Under the pieces are notes generated by a model, which saw only the letters and a list, made by a program, of their open reading frames with translations, did no database searches and had not been told where the DNA came from. A stretch of 64,000 nucleotides of DNA from Crenothrix sp043729335 (lineage in GTDB: Bacteria; Pseudomonadota; Gammaproteobacteria; Methylococcales; Methylomonadaceae): NCBI RefSeq assembly GCF_043729335.1, contig NZ_JAYTLQ010000002.1, positions 248,001 to 312,000 on the forward strand. Direction: 5' to 3'. Within the stretch, counting starts at the first letter, position 1; the number at the start of each line of letters is the position of its first letter. A program made the translations under genes and the position numbers. This document shows positions 26,546 to 35,243 of the stretch, piece after piece.

Positions 26546-27675
26546 TATTCAGCACTCCCCAAACCTAACCAAGTAGCTTTTAGTGCGACAGCACCTTTAA
26601 TAGCAATATCTTCACTGCCGATGAAATCACCAGTAATTGTGGAGTGATTATCTTGTTTACCAACGACGTTAATAGTGCTGACCTTAAAGCCTTTAGGCGT
26701 ACGAATAAACACAAAAGATTTTCCTTCGTTTTGCGCAATGGCGGTATTGGGCACCTTAAAAGTGTCGTTATCGCTAGGCTGAATGATCTGAATGTTAACG
26801 CGCTGCCCGGGTCTTATCCCCGTGTGTTCGCCTTGAAGAATGGCTCTGGCCATGATGGTTTGGTTTTCTGGATTAACACTTTGACCTAACAAACTAATTT
26901 TGGCACTGATTGGGGTATTTTCTATCAATACCTGATTGCCAACGTTAATATCACCAAGCCGTTCTTGCGGGATATTGATTTCCAGCCACAATTCTTTTAA
27001 ATCGGCAATACGATATAACGGTGCCAACATATCAACACGGGTACCCGCCACCACCATGCGTTCTATGACTACACCAGAAATAGGCGCATGTACGCTCAGC
27101 GCACTGTTTAAATGATGACTATCTTTAAGGTGCTTAATAGCGTTGCCAGACATGCCGGCAATTTCCAGTAATTGCCGTGCTTCGTTTACATCCAGGGCGG
27201 CCGCGTTATATTGGCTAAGCGTTTCTTGTTCACGCCTTGCTGCAATAACGCCGTCTTTTAAAAGTTTTTTATCGCGTTGATAAGTTGCTGTCGCTAAATT
27301 AAACGTGCTAACAGTTTTAAGAAAACGTCCTTGTAACGCTAATAGATCAGGGCTATTAATCTGTGCCAGCAAAGCCCCTTTTTTAACATGATCACCAACA
27401 GACGCATGTAATCTATTGATTAACCCAGACTGAGACGCGTTAACAATGTATTCATGTTCAGAAGGAATAACGACTTTAGCAGGCGCGGTCAGCAATGGAG
27501 TTTGACTAACCGGTTCCAGTTTGCCCATTTGTACGCCAAGATTAGCTATCTGCTCTTGAGAGATTTCGATAGTGTTTGCAGCCATGCTTGAAACGTTAAA
27601 CAAAGACAGTAATAAAGCCAGCTCGAGCAGCTTGTGTTTGGTAACTTGAATTTTAAATAGGTGAATCAGATTCAT
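26545..27675 (-). CDS. Periplasmic adaptor of metal RND pump (CzcB/CusB type)
   Basis: A 376-residue membrane-fusion protein that joins the RND pump to the outer-membrane channel. The N-terminal signal or anchor is followed by a barrel-sandwich (lipoyl-like) half (HEYIVNASQSGLINRLHASV), an alpha-helical hairpin, the second half (VHAPISGVVIERMVVAGTRV), a beta-barrel and a membrane-proximal domain. No Met-rich or His-rich metal-binding extension is visible, unlike CusB or CzcB with long metal tails. Overlaps the upstream gene by four bases (ATGA). Confidence 0.9.
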   Translation of the reverse strand: MNLIHLFKIQVTKHKLLELALLLSLFNVSSMAANTIEISQEQIANLGVQMGKLEPVSQTPLLTAPAKVVIPSEHEYIVNASQSGLINRLHASVGDHVKKGALLAQINSPDLLALQGRFLKTVSTFNLATATYQRDKKLLKDGVIAARREQETLSQYNAAALDVNEARQLLEIAGMSGNAIKHLKDSHHLNSALSVHAPISGVVIERMVVAGTRVDMLAPLYRIADLKELWLEINIPQERLGDINVGNQVLIENTPISAKISLLGQSVNPENQTIMARAILQGEHTGIRPGQRVNIQIIQPSDNDTFKVPNTAIAQNEGKSFVFIRTPKGFKVSTINVVGKQDNHSTITGDFIGSEDIAIKGAVALKATWLGLGSAE

Positions 27676-28925
27676 GGTACAACTCCTACTGCCTGGTTAT
27701 AGAGGGCTTTGTCGCGCTCGAGGATAACAGAACGTTCCTTGGCATTAAGAATGGCTAATTGGGCTCTGGATTGAATTCTCAGCAAATCCATTAAATTAAT
27801 TTCACCCACGGAAAAGCTGAGCTGCATCATCTGGTAATGATCTTCAGCCACTTTTTGTAACTGGTTGGCAATATCCAATTCAGCCGCGTTAACTTCCAGA
27901 TTGTGTTCGGCTTCATGATGCGTTTGCTCTAAATCCCTGTATAACTGTTCACGCTGGGAAATCAGCCTGGCCATTTCAACTTGGGCAGCGGCTATATGCG
28001 GTGCTAAATGTGCCTCACCTCCAAAAGGCACATTCACGCCAATATTGAAACTTTCCGTTTCATTGGATCGCGAATCATGGAAACCACGGTCACTGTTGAT
28101 GCCAATGGCCACACTGTTTTGGCCAGAGCCAACGAGTTTAATAGCTTTTATTTCGGTCTGCTTACGTTCAATTAGGCTATTGACTGCCGTTAATGCGGGG
28201 TGATTGTGTTGAATTTCTTTCAAGGCAACCAAATTTTCTGCATACTGGCCGGGCATTTTGGTGGATTGGGTAATGCTGGTATAACGTTTGCGGGCGTGCA
28301 TCAACTCCGCTTCAGCCAGGGTTAGATTCGAGAGTTTTTGCAAACGCTCAGTTTGTGCCAGCAATGCGTCGGCAACCGGTAAGTCGCCTAATTCAACCCG
28401 GCGCTCGACCTTGGCATACAGTTGCTCAACAATGTCCAAATCAGCTACCGCCTGCTCATGGCGAATTTTTTGTAAGGCGATATCCCATAACGCGCCTCTA
28501 ATGAGGCCGGCAAGCCGTAATTTAACGGCTGCTGATTGTGCCTCGCCACTGCTTTCGGCCTGTCTGGCGACAGCTTTTTCGGCATTGCGTTGGCCAGGAT
28601 TCCACAGCGGTACTTGTACGCCAGCATCGACATAATGCAGCGTGCCACTGCTAGCTTCCTGAAAACGCAAACTGGCTTGTGAGGAGCCAGCGGTCCAGCT
28701 TTTACTGCGTTTTGCAAGAGCGGCGGCTTCATCTTCCAAGGAGTTGAGCCAGGTAGTATCGGGAAATTTTTCCACGGCATCGCTAATTGTTTTCGATAAT
28801 GTCAACTTACTGTCAACTTCAATCAGATCTTCATGATTAACAATGGGAGGGGGTTCTGCAAAAGTCAGCGATGTTGCCAGCAAAAATACCGGCACACCTC
28901 TTTTCAATAAATGTAAAACAAGCAT
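27672..28925 (-). CDS. Outer-membrane factor of metal RND pump (CzcC type)
   Basis: A 417-residue TolC-family channel protein with a signal peptide (VFLLATSLTFA). It has two outer-membrane efflux protein repeats with long heptad helices (RHEQAVADLDIVEQLYAKVE; VAEDHYQMMQLSFSVGEINL) and the characteristic late GEINLMDLLRIQSRAQ. First gene of the tightly overlapping efflux operon. A 149-base gap separates it from an exported unknown protein on the same strand. Confidence 0.9.
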   Translation of the reverse strand: MLVLHLLKRGVPVFLLATSLTFAEPPPIVNHEDLIEVDSKLTLSKTISDAVEKFPDTTWLNSLEDEAAALAKRSKSWTAGSSQASLRFQEASSGTLHYVDAGVQVPLWNPGQRNAEKAVARQAESSGEAQSAAVKLRLAGLIRGALWDIALQKIRHEQAVADLDIVEQLYAKVERRVELGDLPVADALLAQTERLQKLSNLTLAEAELMHARKRYTSITQSTKMPGQYAENLVALKEIQHNHPALTAVNSLIERKQTEIKAIKLVGSGQNSVAIGINSDRGFHDSRSNETESFNIGVNVPFGGEAHLAPHIAAAQVEMARLISQREQLYRDLEQTHHEAEHNLEVNAAELDIANQLQKVAEDHYQMMQLSFSVGEINLMDLLRIQSRAQLAILNAKERSVILERDKALYNQAVGVVP

Positions 28926-29074
28926 AGATGAACTCGGTGCGGGTTAGCGCGTGTTAAGGTTCAGTACGATGTGGCAATCAACCTACCTAGATAGTGCAAA
29001 TGCAATACAGTGTTAGGAATGATGCCGGAAAACAGAAGGAGACAGCGTGAGCCATGTCCAGATCAAACGAGGTA

Positions 29075-29470
29075 TTACTGAGGGGGTGCGCGTGCAGAGT
29101 GAGCGGAAGCTAAAGTTTGTACAGCAATATGCTGGAAGTGTGGGGAAAAATTAGTATCAAACTGAAACAGCGTGATCTTAAGAACGACAGCAGGAGGCGT
29201 TATATAAACCTGAACATCGGTATCATCAAGTGTAATGCTTTGTTTAGCTTTAAGACCTGTGTTAACGCCTACCAGTACACCTTCAGAATCAATATGGTAA
29301 GAAGACATCTGTAATGTTGCCACGTCTTGAGATAACTCATAAACCTCAAGACCTGGAACATGAAAGCCTTTATCAAAAATTTTCTCGCCGGTGTGCGCAT
29401 GCACTAACGGTGCAATAAATTGCAACATAACCAGAAAAACAATAATAAACGTGCGTAGTGATATGAACAT
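29075..29470 (-). CDS. Small exported protein upstream of metal efflux genes
   Basis: A 131-residue protein I cannot assign to a named family. The ATG at 29470 gives a good signal peptide (LRTFIIVFLVMLQFIAPLVHA, cleaved before HTGEK); ATG codons further upstream are possible. The mature part has several His residues (HAHTGEKIF, FSPHFQHIAV, SAHSAR), so a periplasmic metal-related role fits its place before the RND operon. That function is inference. There is no strong ribosome binding site. Confidence 0.65.
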   Translation of the reverse strand: MFISLRTFIIVFLVMLQFIAPLVHAHTGEKIFDKGFHVPGLEVYELSQDVATLQMSSYHIDSEGVLVGVNTGLKAKQSITLDDTDVQVYITPPAVVLKITLFQFDTNFSPHFQHIAVQTLASAHSARAPPQ

Positions 29471-29624
29471 GGTGCTAATTATGGCATTAAAAATCATTAG
29501 CACGCAAAATTTAATACCCTACGTTAACTTAAGAATAGGAGTTTTTCCTTTTGTATCAGCTTGACTGCAATTATTTCCTGAAATAGAGGAAAATAAGCCA
29601 TAAATTTTAGATAAGGGGAGTTTA

Positions 29625-30308
29625 ATGAAAAAAGCGTTAGCAGTGTGTCTCGGTCTTGCTCTATCATCGGTTAGTTTAGCAGATGATGATACCAGTATTT
29701 GGATAAGCAATACTTACCAAACTGATTTTGGTGGCAGTAAGTATTTGGCATTTTTGGAATTGCAACCGCGTTTTAATAAAGATGACACCAAATTTAGCCA
29801 ATTGATCATACGGCCTTTTTTTGGATACAAAATTACCAAAAGGTTACAGGCCTCGCTAGGGTTTGCCTGGCAAGGCGAATACAATTCCAAAGATAAATTC
29901 GATTTGGCCACTAAGGACGTGGTCGAGCAAGTGCAATGGATTGATAATCTAACCCCTCAACTCAATTTTCAATATCGCTTCCGTTTGGAGCAACGTTTTT
30001 TTGCTGATGCGGATTTATCGCACCGTATGCGCCACCGGTTCAGGTTTCAATATTCTATCCCTGAATCCAAAATATTTCTGGTGGCTTTTGACGAATTGTT
30101 TATTTACCTTAATTCGGTCAACTCTGGACGGCTAGAACATTCGGTTCAATCTGGCATCAGTCAAAACCGCTCTTATTTTGGCGTGGGTTATAAATTAACT
30201 CCCCACGTCAATATTGATACCGGCTACCAACTGCAATACGTCAATAACTTTGGTAAAGAGGATTTGTATAACCACGTTTGGCTAACCAATTTGAATATTA
30301 ACTTCTAA
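29625..30308 (+). CDS. DUF2490 outer-membrane beta-barrel protein
   Basis: A 227-residue protein of the DUF2490 family. A signal peptide (ALAVCLGLALSSVSLA) precedes alternating amphipathic strands rich in aromatic residues (RRPFFGYKI-type, RFRLEQRFFADADLSHRMR). It ends NLNINF, a C-terminal Phe typical of proteins inserted by the BAM complex. GGGGAG lies just upstream of the ATG. Biological role of the family is unknown. It is monocistronic and convergent with the DUF2782 gene. Confidence 0.82.
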   Translation: MKKALAVCLGLALSSVSLADDDTSIWISNTYQTDFGGSKYLAFLELQPRFNKDDTKFSQLIIRPFFGYKITKRLQASLGFAWQGEYNSKDKFDLATKDVVEQVQWIDNLTPQLNFQYRFRLEQRFFADADLSHRMRHRFRFQYSIPESKIFLVAFDELFIYLNSVNSGRLEHSVQSGISQNRSYFGVGYKLTPHVNIDTGYQLQYVNNFGKEDLYNHVWLTNLNINF

Positions 30309-30312
30309 AGCT

Positions 30313-30361
30313 ATCTTCCCTATCTGCGCTTAACAAGCAGTCATTGTTAGGTGCGGAAGAT
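30313..30361. terminator. Hairpin between convergent genes
   Basis: An imperfect inverted repeat: outer stem ATCTTCC / GGAAGAT, inner stem GCGCTTAACAA / TTGTTAGGTGC with two G-T pairs. It lies just after the DUF2490 stop and 34 bases before the DUF2782 stop. No strong U-run on either side; possible bidirectional terminator. Confidence 0.4.
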
Positions 30362-30394
30362 TTGGCTGTTCATTTTAAGACAGCAATAACGCAA

Positions 30395-30733
30395 TTAATC
30401 CCATTCCAATAATTTCCACATATTGATATTACTGTCTCTATCCAATTCGCTGCGGCGCACATCCATCTTGCCGTCGCCATTAGTATCCATAAAATAATAC
30501 GGTGGCCCTATATCCGGTGTCACCTTCACCATATACAGCTTGCCGCCTCTGCGGTATTCCTGAATTGTCTTCTTGGCTTTGCGAATAATAGTAATGTCAG
30601 GCTCCATTTCCTCACCACTTTCTACAGAACCAGGGGATTCTGGCACATCAGGAACGGCTTCAAGAACGGGCGGCTGTACTTCAGCAGCTAATAAAGGCAA
30701 GGCAAAAAGACTAAGTAAAATAAAGCGGCGCAT
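30395..30733 (-). CDS. DUF2782 periplasmic protein
   Basis: A 112-residue protein with a signal peptide (FILLSLFALPLLAA) and an acidic Pro/Glu-rich linker. It then has the conserved DUF2782 domain (ITIIRKAKKTIQEYRRGGKL, YYFMDTNGDGKMD). The DTNGDGKMD loop looks like a calcium-type Asp loop. In many gammaproteobacteria this gene sits beside polA; here it does not. Function unknown. Confidence 0.82.
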   Translation of the reverse strand: MRRFILLSLFALPLLAAEVQPPVLEAVPDVPESPGSVESGEEMEPDITIIRKAKKTIQEYRRGGKLYMVKVTPDIGPPYYFMDTNGDGKMDVRRSELDRDSNINMWKLLEWD

Positions 30734-30847
30734 ATATCAAGCCCTGTCAGAATGAAACTTCGGCTATCTTATTATAGTTTTTACCCATTGGCTGTATTAA
30801 TCGGCACATTGATAAAAAAACTGGCACTTGTAGCTTTTAAAATCACA

Positions 30848-31327
30848 TTAAAGCCCCAACTCGCTTAAGCCTGGATGATCATCAGGACGCCGACCTTGTG
30901 GCCAATGAAATTTTCGGTCGGTTTCTTGAATGGCTAAATCATTAATGCTGGCATAGCGACGGCGCATTAAACCATTTTCGTCGAATTCCCAGTTCTCATT
31001 ACCGTAAGAACGGAACCAAGCGCCATTGTCATTATGCCATTCATAAGCAAAGCGTACGGCAATACGATTGCCATTAAATGCCCAAAGTTCCTTAATTAGC
31101 CGATATTCATGCTCTTTTGCCCATTTTTGGCTAAGAAATTCTATAATTTGCTCGCGACCTACCGGAAATTCCGCACGATTACGCCATGAGCTATCAACGC
31201 TATAAGCCAGTGCGACACGTTCAGGATTGCGATTATTCCAGCCATCTTCCGCCATGCGCACTTTTTGCGTGGCGGTATCAAAAGTGAAAGGCGGAAAGGG
31301 TGGACGCGGCTCATGGCTTGTGATCAT
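30848..31327 (-). CDS. DUF1348 / NTF2-like protein
   Basis: A 159-residue soluble protein of the SnoaL/NTF2-like DUF1348 family. The signature runs AEDGWNNRNPERVALAY, FLSQKWAKEHEYRLIKELW, SYGNENWEFDENGLM and FHWPQGRRP. It has no signal peptide. These proteins form a cone-shaped alpha+beta barrel and are usually of unknown substrate. It is separated from the Asp-box lipoprotein by 59 bases and could be co-transcribed with it. Confidence 0.82.
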   Translation of the reverse strand: MITSHEPRPPFPPFTFDTATQKVRMAEDGWNNRNPERVALAYSVDSSWRNRAEFPVGREQIIEFLSQKWAKEHEYRLIKELWAFNGNRIAVRFAYEWHNDNGAWFRSYGNENWEFDENGLMRRRYASINDLAIQETDRKFHWPQGRRPDDHPGLSELGL

Positions 31328-31386
31328 GAAAAACTCCTATATGGTAAAAAGAATTAAGTTGTTGGGCATCGGCCTTCTGGCACAAA

Positions 31387-32637
31387 TCATTGCACAAATA
31401 CTGTCATGAGCTGATTACCTTGCTTAGCCTGTTTTTCTGTCCACAGCAGCAAAAATCCGTTCTGAGCTGGCACAATACGTGGTTGTACGGCATTATGATT
31501 CGGCAAAGACCATTGTTTAGCCGCCGACCACGATAGCCCACCATCGTCAGATTGTGCAGAAAATATCCCACTGCCATCAGCACCGGTTTCATCCCAAACT
31601 GCCCTAATGTGTCTATCACCAGTAACGGCGACATCCGCATGAACTGCCATTTTACCCAGCTTATACGGCGGTGACCATAGCTTACCGTTATCGACAGAAC
31701 GCACATAATACAAACCTTGCTTGCGCTCCGCGCCTGTCCAGACCAAACTGTGCATTACTGTATTGCCGTTATCATTACCATAAGCAAGACCGCCACCGAC
31801 ATGCGGACAGCCTTCAAATTTCCAGTTGAAATCCCCTGCCCGGCTCAATTTTTGCCATGTTGTACCATTGTCGATAGATTGGCTAAGCGCCATATCGCGG
31901 ACTTCCATATCACGGTATAACACATTGAGCGCACCTGTGGGCGTAAACGCTAGTTTGTTCCAGCAGCAAGAACACGTCGTATCATCCAAAGTGACAGATT
32001 TTTGCCAGTGTATACCGGCATCTTCTGAGCGCGCATAACGCAAGCCCTGATAACCGTTTTCGTCCCTATCATCCAGCCATACGGCGTGAAATGATCCATT
32101 GTTTGCCGCAGCAATATCAATATGCGATTGATCGCCACTGTCATTAACGGCTGGATTTGGACTGATTTGCCAGTTTTTACCGCCATCATGCGAATACACG
32201 CTAACCATAGCCCCCATACCGGGAAGTTCTCCGGTTGTTTGCCACAAAGCCACCAACTTATCACCATTGACAGCCAGTTGAATATCATTGCCTCGCGTAG
32301 CCATGGACGGCGGCTTAGGACTTAGTACATTTAACCGCTTAAACCAGTGTTGGCCGTCATCGTCAGAATATACATAACGAATCACGGCTTGCTTGTCAGT
32401 GTTTGCGGGCACGCCAACAGCAATCAGGTGTATGCGGTTATTATCTACATAAACATCGAAAGATATCGTGTCGGAAAACCCCAAAACAGATGTCGATACA
32501 TTTGAATATGAAATCGCATTTACCGGACTCTCTAATCGCGTTAAAGAACTAGGGGGTGAACAAGCACTCAGCACCAAGACGACAGCTGGCAATACCGCCA
32601 TGTCTAAAACACGCAGGTTAAATTTATCAGCCATCAT
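31387..32637 (-). CDS. Asp-box beta-propeller lipoprotein (sialidase-like fold)
   Basis: A 416-residue lipoprotein (lipobox VLSAC near residue 26) whose body is a six-bladed propeller. Six Asp boxes (S-x-D-x-G-x-x-W) are visible: SDDDGQHW, SHDGGKNW, SEDAGIHW, SIDNGTTW, SVDNGKLW and SDDGGLSW. The FRIP catalytic motif and arginine triad context of true sialidases are not seen, so it is unlikely to be a neuraminidase. An unusual TCSCCW motif in the third to fourth blade could bind metal or form disulfides. Its start overlaps the thioredoxin-like gene by four bases (ATGA), pointing to a joint envelope function. Confidence 0.82.
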   Translation of the reverse strand: MMADKFNLRVLDMAVLPAVVLVLSACSPPSSLTRLESPVNAISYSNVSTSVLGFSDTISFDVYVDNNRIHLIAVGVPANTDKQAVIRYVYSDDDGQHWFKRLNVLSPKPPSMATRGNDIQLAVNGDKLVALWQTTGELPGMGAMVSVYSHDGGKNWQISPNPAVNDSGDQSHIDIAAANNGSFHAVWLDDRDENGYQGLRYARSEDAGIHWQKSVTLDDTTCSCCWNKLAFTPTGALNVLYRDMEVRDMALSQSIDNGTTWQKLSRAGDFNWKFEGCPHVGGGLAYGNDNGNTVMHSLVWTGAERKQGLYYVRSVDNGKLWSPPYKLGKMAVHADVAVTGDRHIRAVWDETGADGSGIFSAQSDDGGLSWSAAKQWSLPNHNAVQPRIVPAQNGFLLLWTEKQAKQGNQLMTVFVQ

Positions 32638-33125
32638 TTTAAGATTTTCGCAAAATGTGCCTGATAATCTGCCTCTATCAATACGCCGCTAATGCCTTCT
32701 CTTTGATGAGCCTTATCAAAAAAATACGTTCTGGGCAACTCACCATACCAAGTCGGATCAATTTCGTATTGCAGTTTTTGGCTATTTTCATCAGCATAAT
32801 TCCAGTTTTCAACCGTGGTAAGTTCATTTTTCTGCAAGATGCCCTGGATTTGCGTGCTTGCCTGTGCACCATCGGTCGCCAGCATAACCATCTTAAGCTT
32901 AGGATATTTTTTATGGAGGCTATTTAACAAAGCCATATCTTTCAGGCAAGATGAACAGGTTATTGACCACACCACCAACATAAAAGGCTGCTGGGCAGTT
33001 TCGGTTAATATCTGTTGGTAACTCCCAGGCACAAAAGGTTTCAACGTGGCTTGATCGGTTTGCGCAGCGTTATTCAGCGTTGGCACAAGCAGCAATAGAA
33101 ATAAAACAAAATTTTTCAGTAGCAT
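32634..33125 (-). CDS. Exported thioredoxin-like protein
   Basis: A 163-residue TlpA/thioredoxin-fold protein. A signal peptide (FVLFLLLLVPTLNNA) is followed by VVWSITCSSCLKDM, a CxxC active site with Cys-Ser-Ser-Cys, and the cis-Pro loop GELPRTYFFD. It should be a periplasmic thiol-disulfide reductase or metallochaperone partner. It is the first gene of the pair with the Asp-box lipoprotein, whose TCSCCW motif is a candidate substrate. That link is inference. Confidence 0.82.
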   Translation of the reverse strand: MLLKNFVLFLLLLVPTLNNAAQTDQATLKPFVPGSYQQILTETAQQPFMLVVWSITCSSCLKDMALLNSLHKKYPKLKMVMLATDGAQASTQIQGILQKNELTTVENWNYADENSQKLQYEIDPTWYGELPRTYFFDKAHQREGISGVLIEADYQAHFAKILK

Positions 33126-33330
33126 AATAGTTCGCTCTGCCGTCTCAAATCGAGGTTAATTGTAGTGTTTTGTGTGACATTAACTGCTCATAATAACGCG
33201 CAGCAATGCAGTTGTAATGTGTTTTAGTTAGTGTACCATTAACACTAAAAGTTCTTTATTCACTCTCAAAGCTTATCGCAGTAATACGGCCGTCTCATGG
33301 TTTTTTTGTAACACAACTCACGGAGCGTTT

Positions 33331-34134
33331 ATGAAAACTCACAACATAACAAAAACACCGTTAACCGGCATGTTTTTAAGTTTACTGGCAAGTACGCTGT
33401 GTTTACAAGCTGCACAAGCGGCTGAACACAAAAATTTCAGCGGCATCAATTTTATTAAAATAGAACCAGGCTGTTTTCAAATGGGACTGGATCAAGCCAT
33501 TGAAAAAATTCAAGCCAGTAGCAAAGCAGAAATGCCCAGCCATAAAACATGTATTACCAAACCTTATTATCTAAGCGAAACCGAAGTCACCCAAAAACAA
33601 TGGCAGGAGCTGATGGATAAAAATCCCAGCAAGTTTAAAGGCCATTTCAAGCCGGTAGAAAGAATCAGTTGGGAAGATACCCAAGAATTTATTAAACGGC
33701 TGAATGCTAAAGAAGGTGGCAATCTCTATCGCCTACCCAGCGAAGCAGAATGGGAATATGCGGCTAGAGCAGGTTCGGCTACGTTGTACTCGTTTAGTGA
33801 TAGTGCCAGTTCGTTAAGTGATTACGCCTGGTTTGGCGATAAGGGTTACGGCGGCGATACCCACGAAGTCGCACAAAAAAAAGCCAATGATTGGGGCTTG
33901 TACGATATGCACGGCAATGTGTGGGAATGGGTAGAAGATTGGTACGATCCTAGCTATTACAGCAATAGCCCAGACAAAGATCCAGGTGGCCCCAGCACTG
34001 GGCAATACCGCGTTTACCGGGGTGGTAGCTGGGTAGGTGATGCTATCAGCCTGCGCTCTTCCGGTCGTTTCAGCGGCTTACCCATGACGCGCAGCAACGA
34101 TATTGGTTTCCGATTATTACGACAAGCCCAGTAA
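33331..34134 (+). CDS. Exported formylglycine-generating-enzyme-like protein
   Basis: A 267-residue protein with a signal peptide (GMFLSLLASTLCLQAAQA) and a complete SUMF1/FGE-type domain: SETEVTQKQWQELM, YRLPSEAEWEYAARAG, LYDMHGNVWEWVEDWY and YRGGSWVG. The paired copper-binding cysteines that perform catalysis in true formylglycine-generating enzymes are absent; the region reads ISLRSSGRFSG. It therefore probably acts as a structural or binding member of the superfamily rather than an oxidase. Monocistronic, with GGAG before the ATG. Confidence 0.82.
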   Translation: MKTHNITKTPLTGMFLSLLASTLCLQAAQAAEHKNFSGINFIKIEPGCFQMGLDQAIEKIQASSKAEMPSHKTCITKPYYLSETEVTQKQWQELMDKNPSKFKGHFKPVERISWEDTQEFIKRLNAKEGGNLYRLPSEAEWEYAARAGSATLYSFSDSASSLSDYAWFGDKGYGGDTHEVAQKKANDWGLYDMHGNVWEWVEDWYDPSYYSNSPDKDPGGPSTGQYRVYRGGSWVGDAISLRSSGRFSGLPMTRSNDIGFRLLRQAQ

Positions 34135-34485
34135 TAAACGACAAGACCTAGGTGACGATACCTTCATTCTTATGCATGCATTCAGCTTTTATTCATTTTT
34201 TCATGCTAGAATCCAGCTCGAATCCAGCTAATTAGTTCGGTTCATCATTTAAAATTAAGGGGAATTACTTGCCTTATTACAATAATAATCTACCTGATAC
34301 ATACTATTGATCCATGCCGCATGTTCTTGATGTTAATTGGCTCATGACTCTTTTAAATTAGCACTTGGTTTTTTAGGTGACTGTTTGATTGCATTTTTTT
34401 AAAATACGAATAAAATGTGAACCGGTATATAGCCATCAACAAAAAAACTTTTAATAACAAATAGCAACAACTTTAGGACTGAAAT
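34135..34485. other. Intergenic region
   Basis: No gene seen. Its last 100 bases are part of a tandem duplication shared with 35148-35243. Confidence 0.6.
34389..34431 (+). promoter_or_regulatory. Putative promoter block, copy 1
   Basis: TTGCAT, a 17-base spacer containing TACGAAT, then AAAATG and GGTATATA. The same order recurs at 35148-35190 in front of the paralogous gene. Conservation between the copies marks it as functional; the exact -10 is uncertain. Confidence 0.45.
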
Positions 34486-34887
34486 ATGAAATTTTTAAAA
34501 AAATTCGGATTAGCTTTATTGATTGCAACTTCTATGGGCACTTTTTCGGGCGCTGCGCTAGCTGAAGTGGATGAAGGCAGAATTGCCTACGGCCCTGAAC
34601 AAGCCATTGATTTAGTAAAAGCTAAAATTAAAATAGCTGAAGAAGGCATTGCAGCAAAAAAGAGTGGCGAAGAAGTTTCTGGTATGATTTTAGAAGCACT
34701 ACATGCTAGCAAAGAAATCAATGCAAATGACAAAGTTGACAATGCGCGTATGAAAGCCAATACCATCTTGAAATCTGCAAAAAAACACGCTAAAGAAGGC
34801 AATTTGACAGAAGCCAGTACAGAACTTGCTACAGCAACAACAAAATTCGAAGACTTGAGATATTTGATAACACATGGCACTTGGTAA
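34486..34887 (+). CDS. Exported helical protein, paralog 1
   Basis: A 133-residue protein of no family I can name. The signal peptide (FGLALLIATSMGTFSGAALA) is cleaved before EVDEGRIAYGP. The mature part is all-helical with heptad-like spacing: a hydrophilic four-helix-bundle pattern with repeated Lys/Glu/Ala, no Cys and few His. In size and layout it recalls small periplasmic metal-binding helical proteins such as SmbP, but I do not see that family's His pattern. It has a tandem paralog at 35244; the AEVDEGRIAYGP start of the mature part is shared. AGGAC precedes the ATG. Confidence 0.78.
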   Translation: MKFLKKFGLALLIATSMGTFSGAALAEVDEGRIAYGPEQAIDLVKAKIKIAEEGIAAKKSGEEVSGMILEALHASKEINANDKVDNARMKANTILKSAKKHAKEGNLTEASTELATATTKFEDLRYLITHGTW

Positions 34888-34915
34888 GACTATTCCTGCC
34901 TAGATTAGCTTGACT

Positions 34916-34946
34916 CCCTCCTGCTTGAATTAATCAAGCAGGAGGG
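34916..34946 (+). terminator. Terminator hairpin after paralog 1
   Basis: A perfect 13-bp stem (CCCTCCTGCTTGA / TCAAGCAGGAGGG) with loop ATTAA, followed by a mixed T/A/C tail. It lies 28 bases after the stop codon. Confidence 0.75.
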
Positions 34947-35147
34947 TATTCTTCATCCCCAAGCAGCACACTTCCCTCTGGCAGCCAGTGCCTATCTGCT
35001 CAATGAGCACAACCTGAAGCACTGTTTTTTGCACTATTTACCCAGCAATTTTTCTTCGCAAATCCTTCGGCTCCGTAAGTTTTTTATCCAATCTTTAAAG
35101 GTTAGTTTTTTAGATTAACAGTGGATTTGTTTTATATCACAGATCGA

Positions 35148-35190
35148 TTGCAATTTTCTACGATGCGAATAAAATATGAATTGGTATATA
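35148..35190 (+). promoter_or_regulatory. Putative promoter block, copy 2
   Basis: TTGCAA, a 17-base spacer, AAAATA and GGTATATA, matching the block at 34389-34431. The two blocks are 759 bases apart, the same as the spacing of the genes. Confidence 0.45.
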
Positions 35191-35243
35191 CCTAGTAAAA
35201 AACTTATTAATATCAAAATAGCATCCACATTTAGGACTGTAAC

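Larger units (their letters stand above)
34888..35243. other. Spacer between tandem paralogs
   Basis: No gene seen. It contains the terminator of paralog 1 and the promoter of paralog 2, so each gene is probably its own transcription unit. Confidence 0.6.

Noticed and set aside
31387..32637. Calling the Asp-box protein a sialidase
   Set aside because: Catalytic motif and arginine context are not visible; only the propeller fold is supported.
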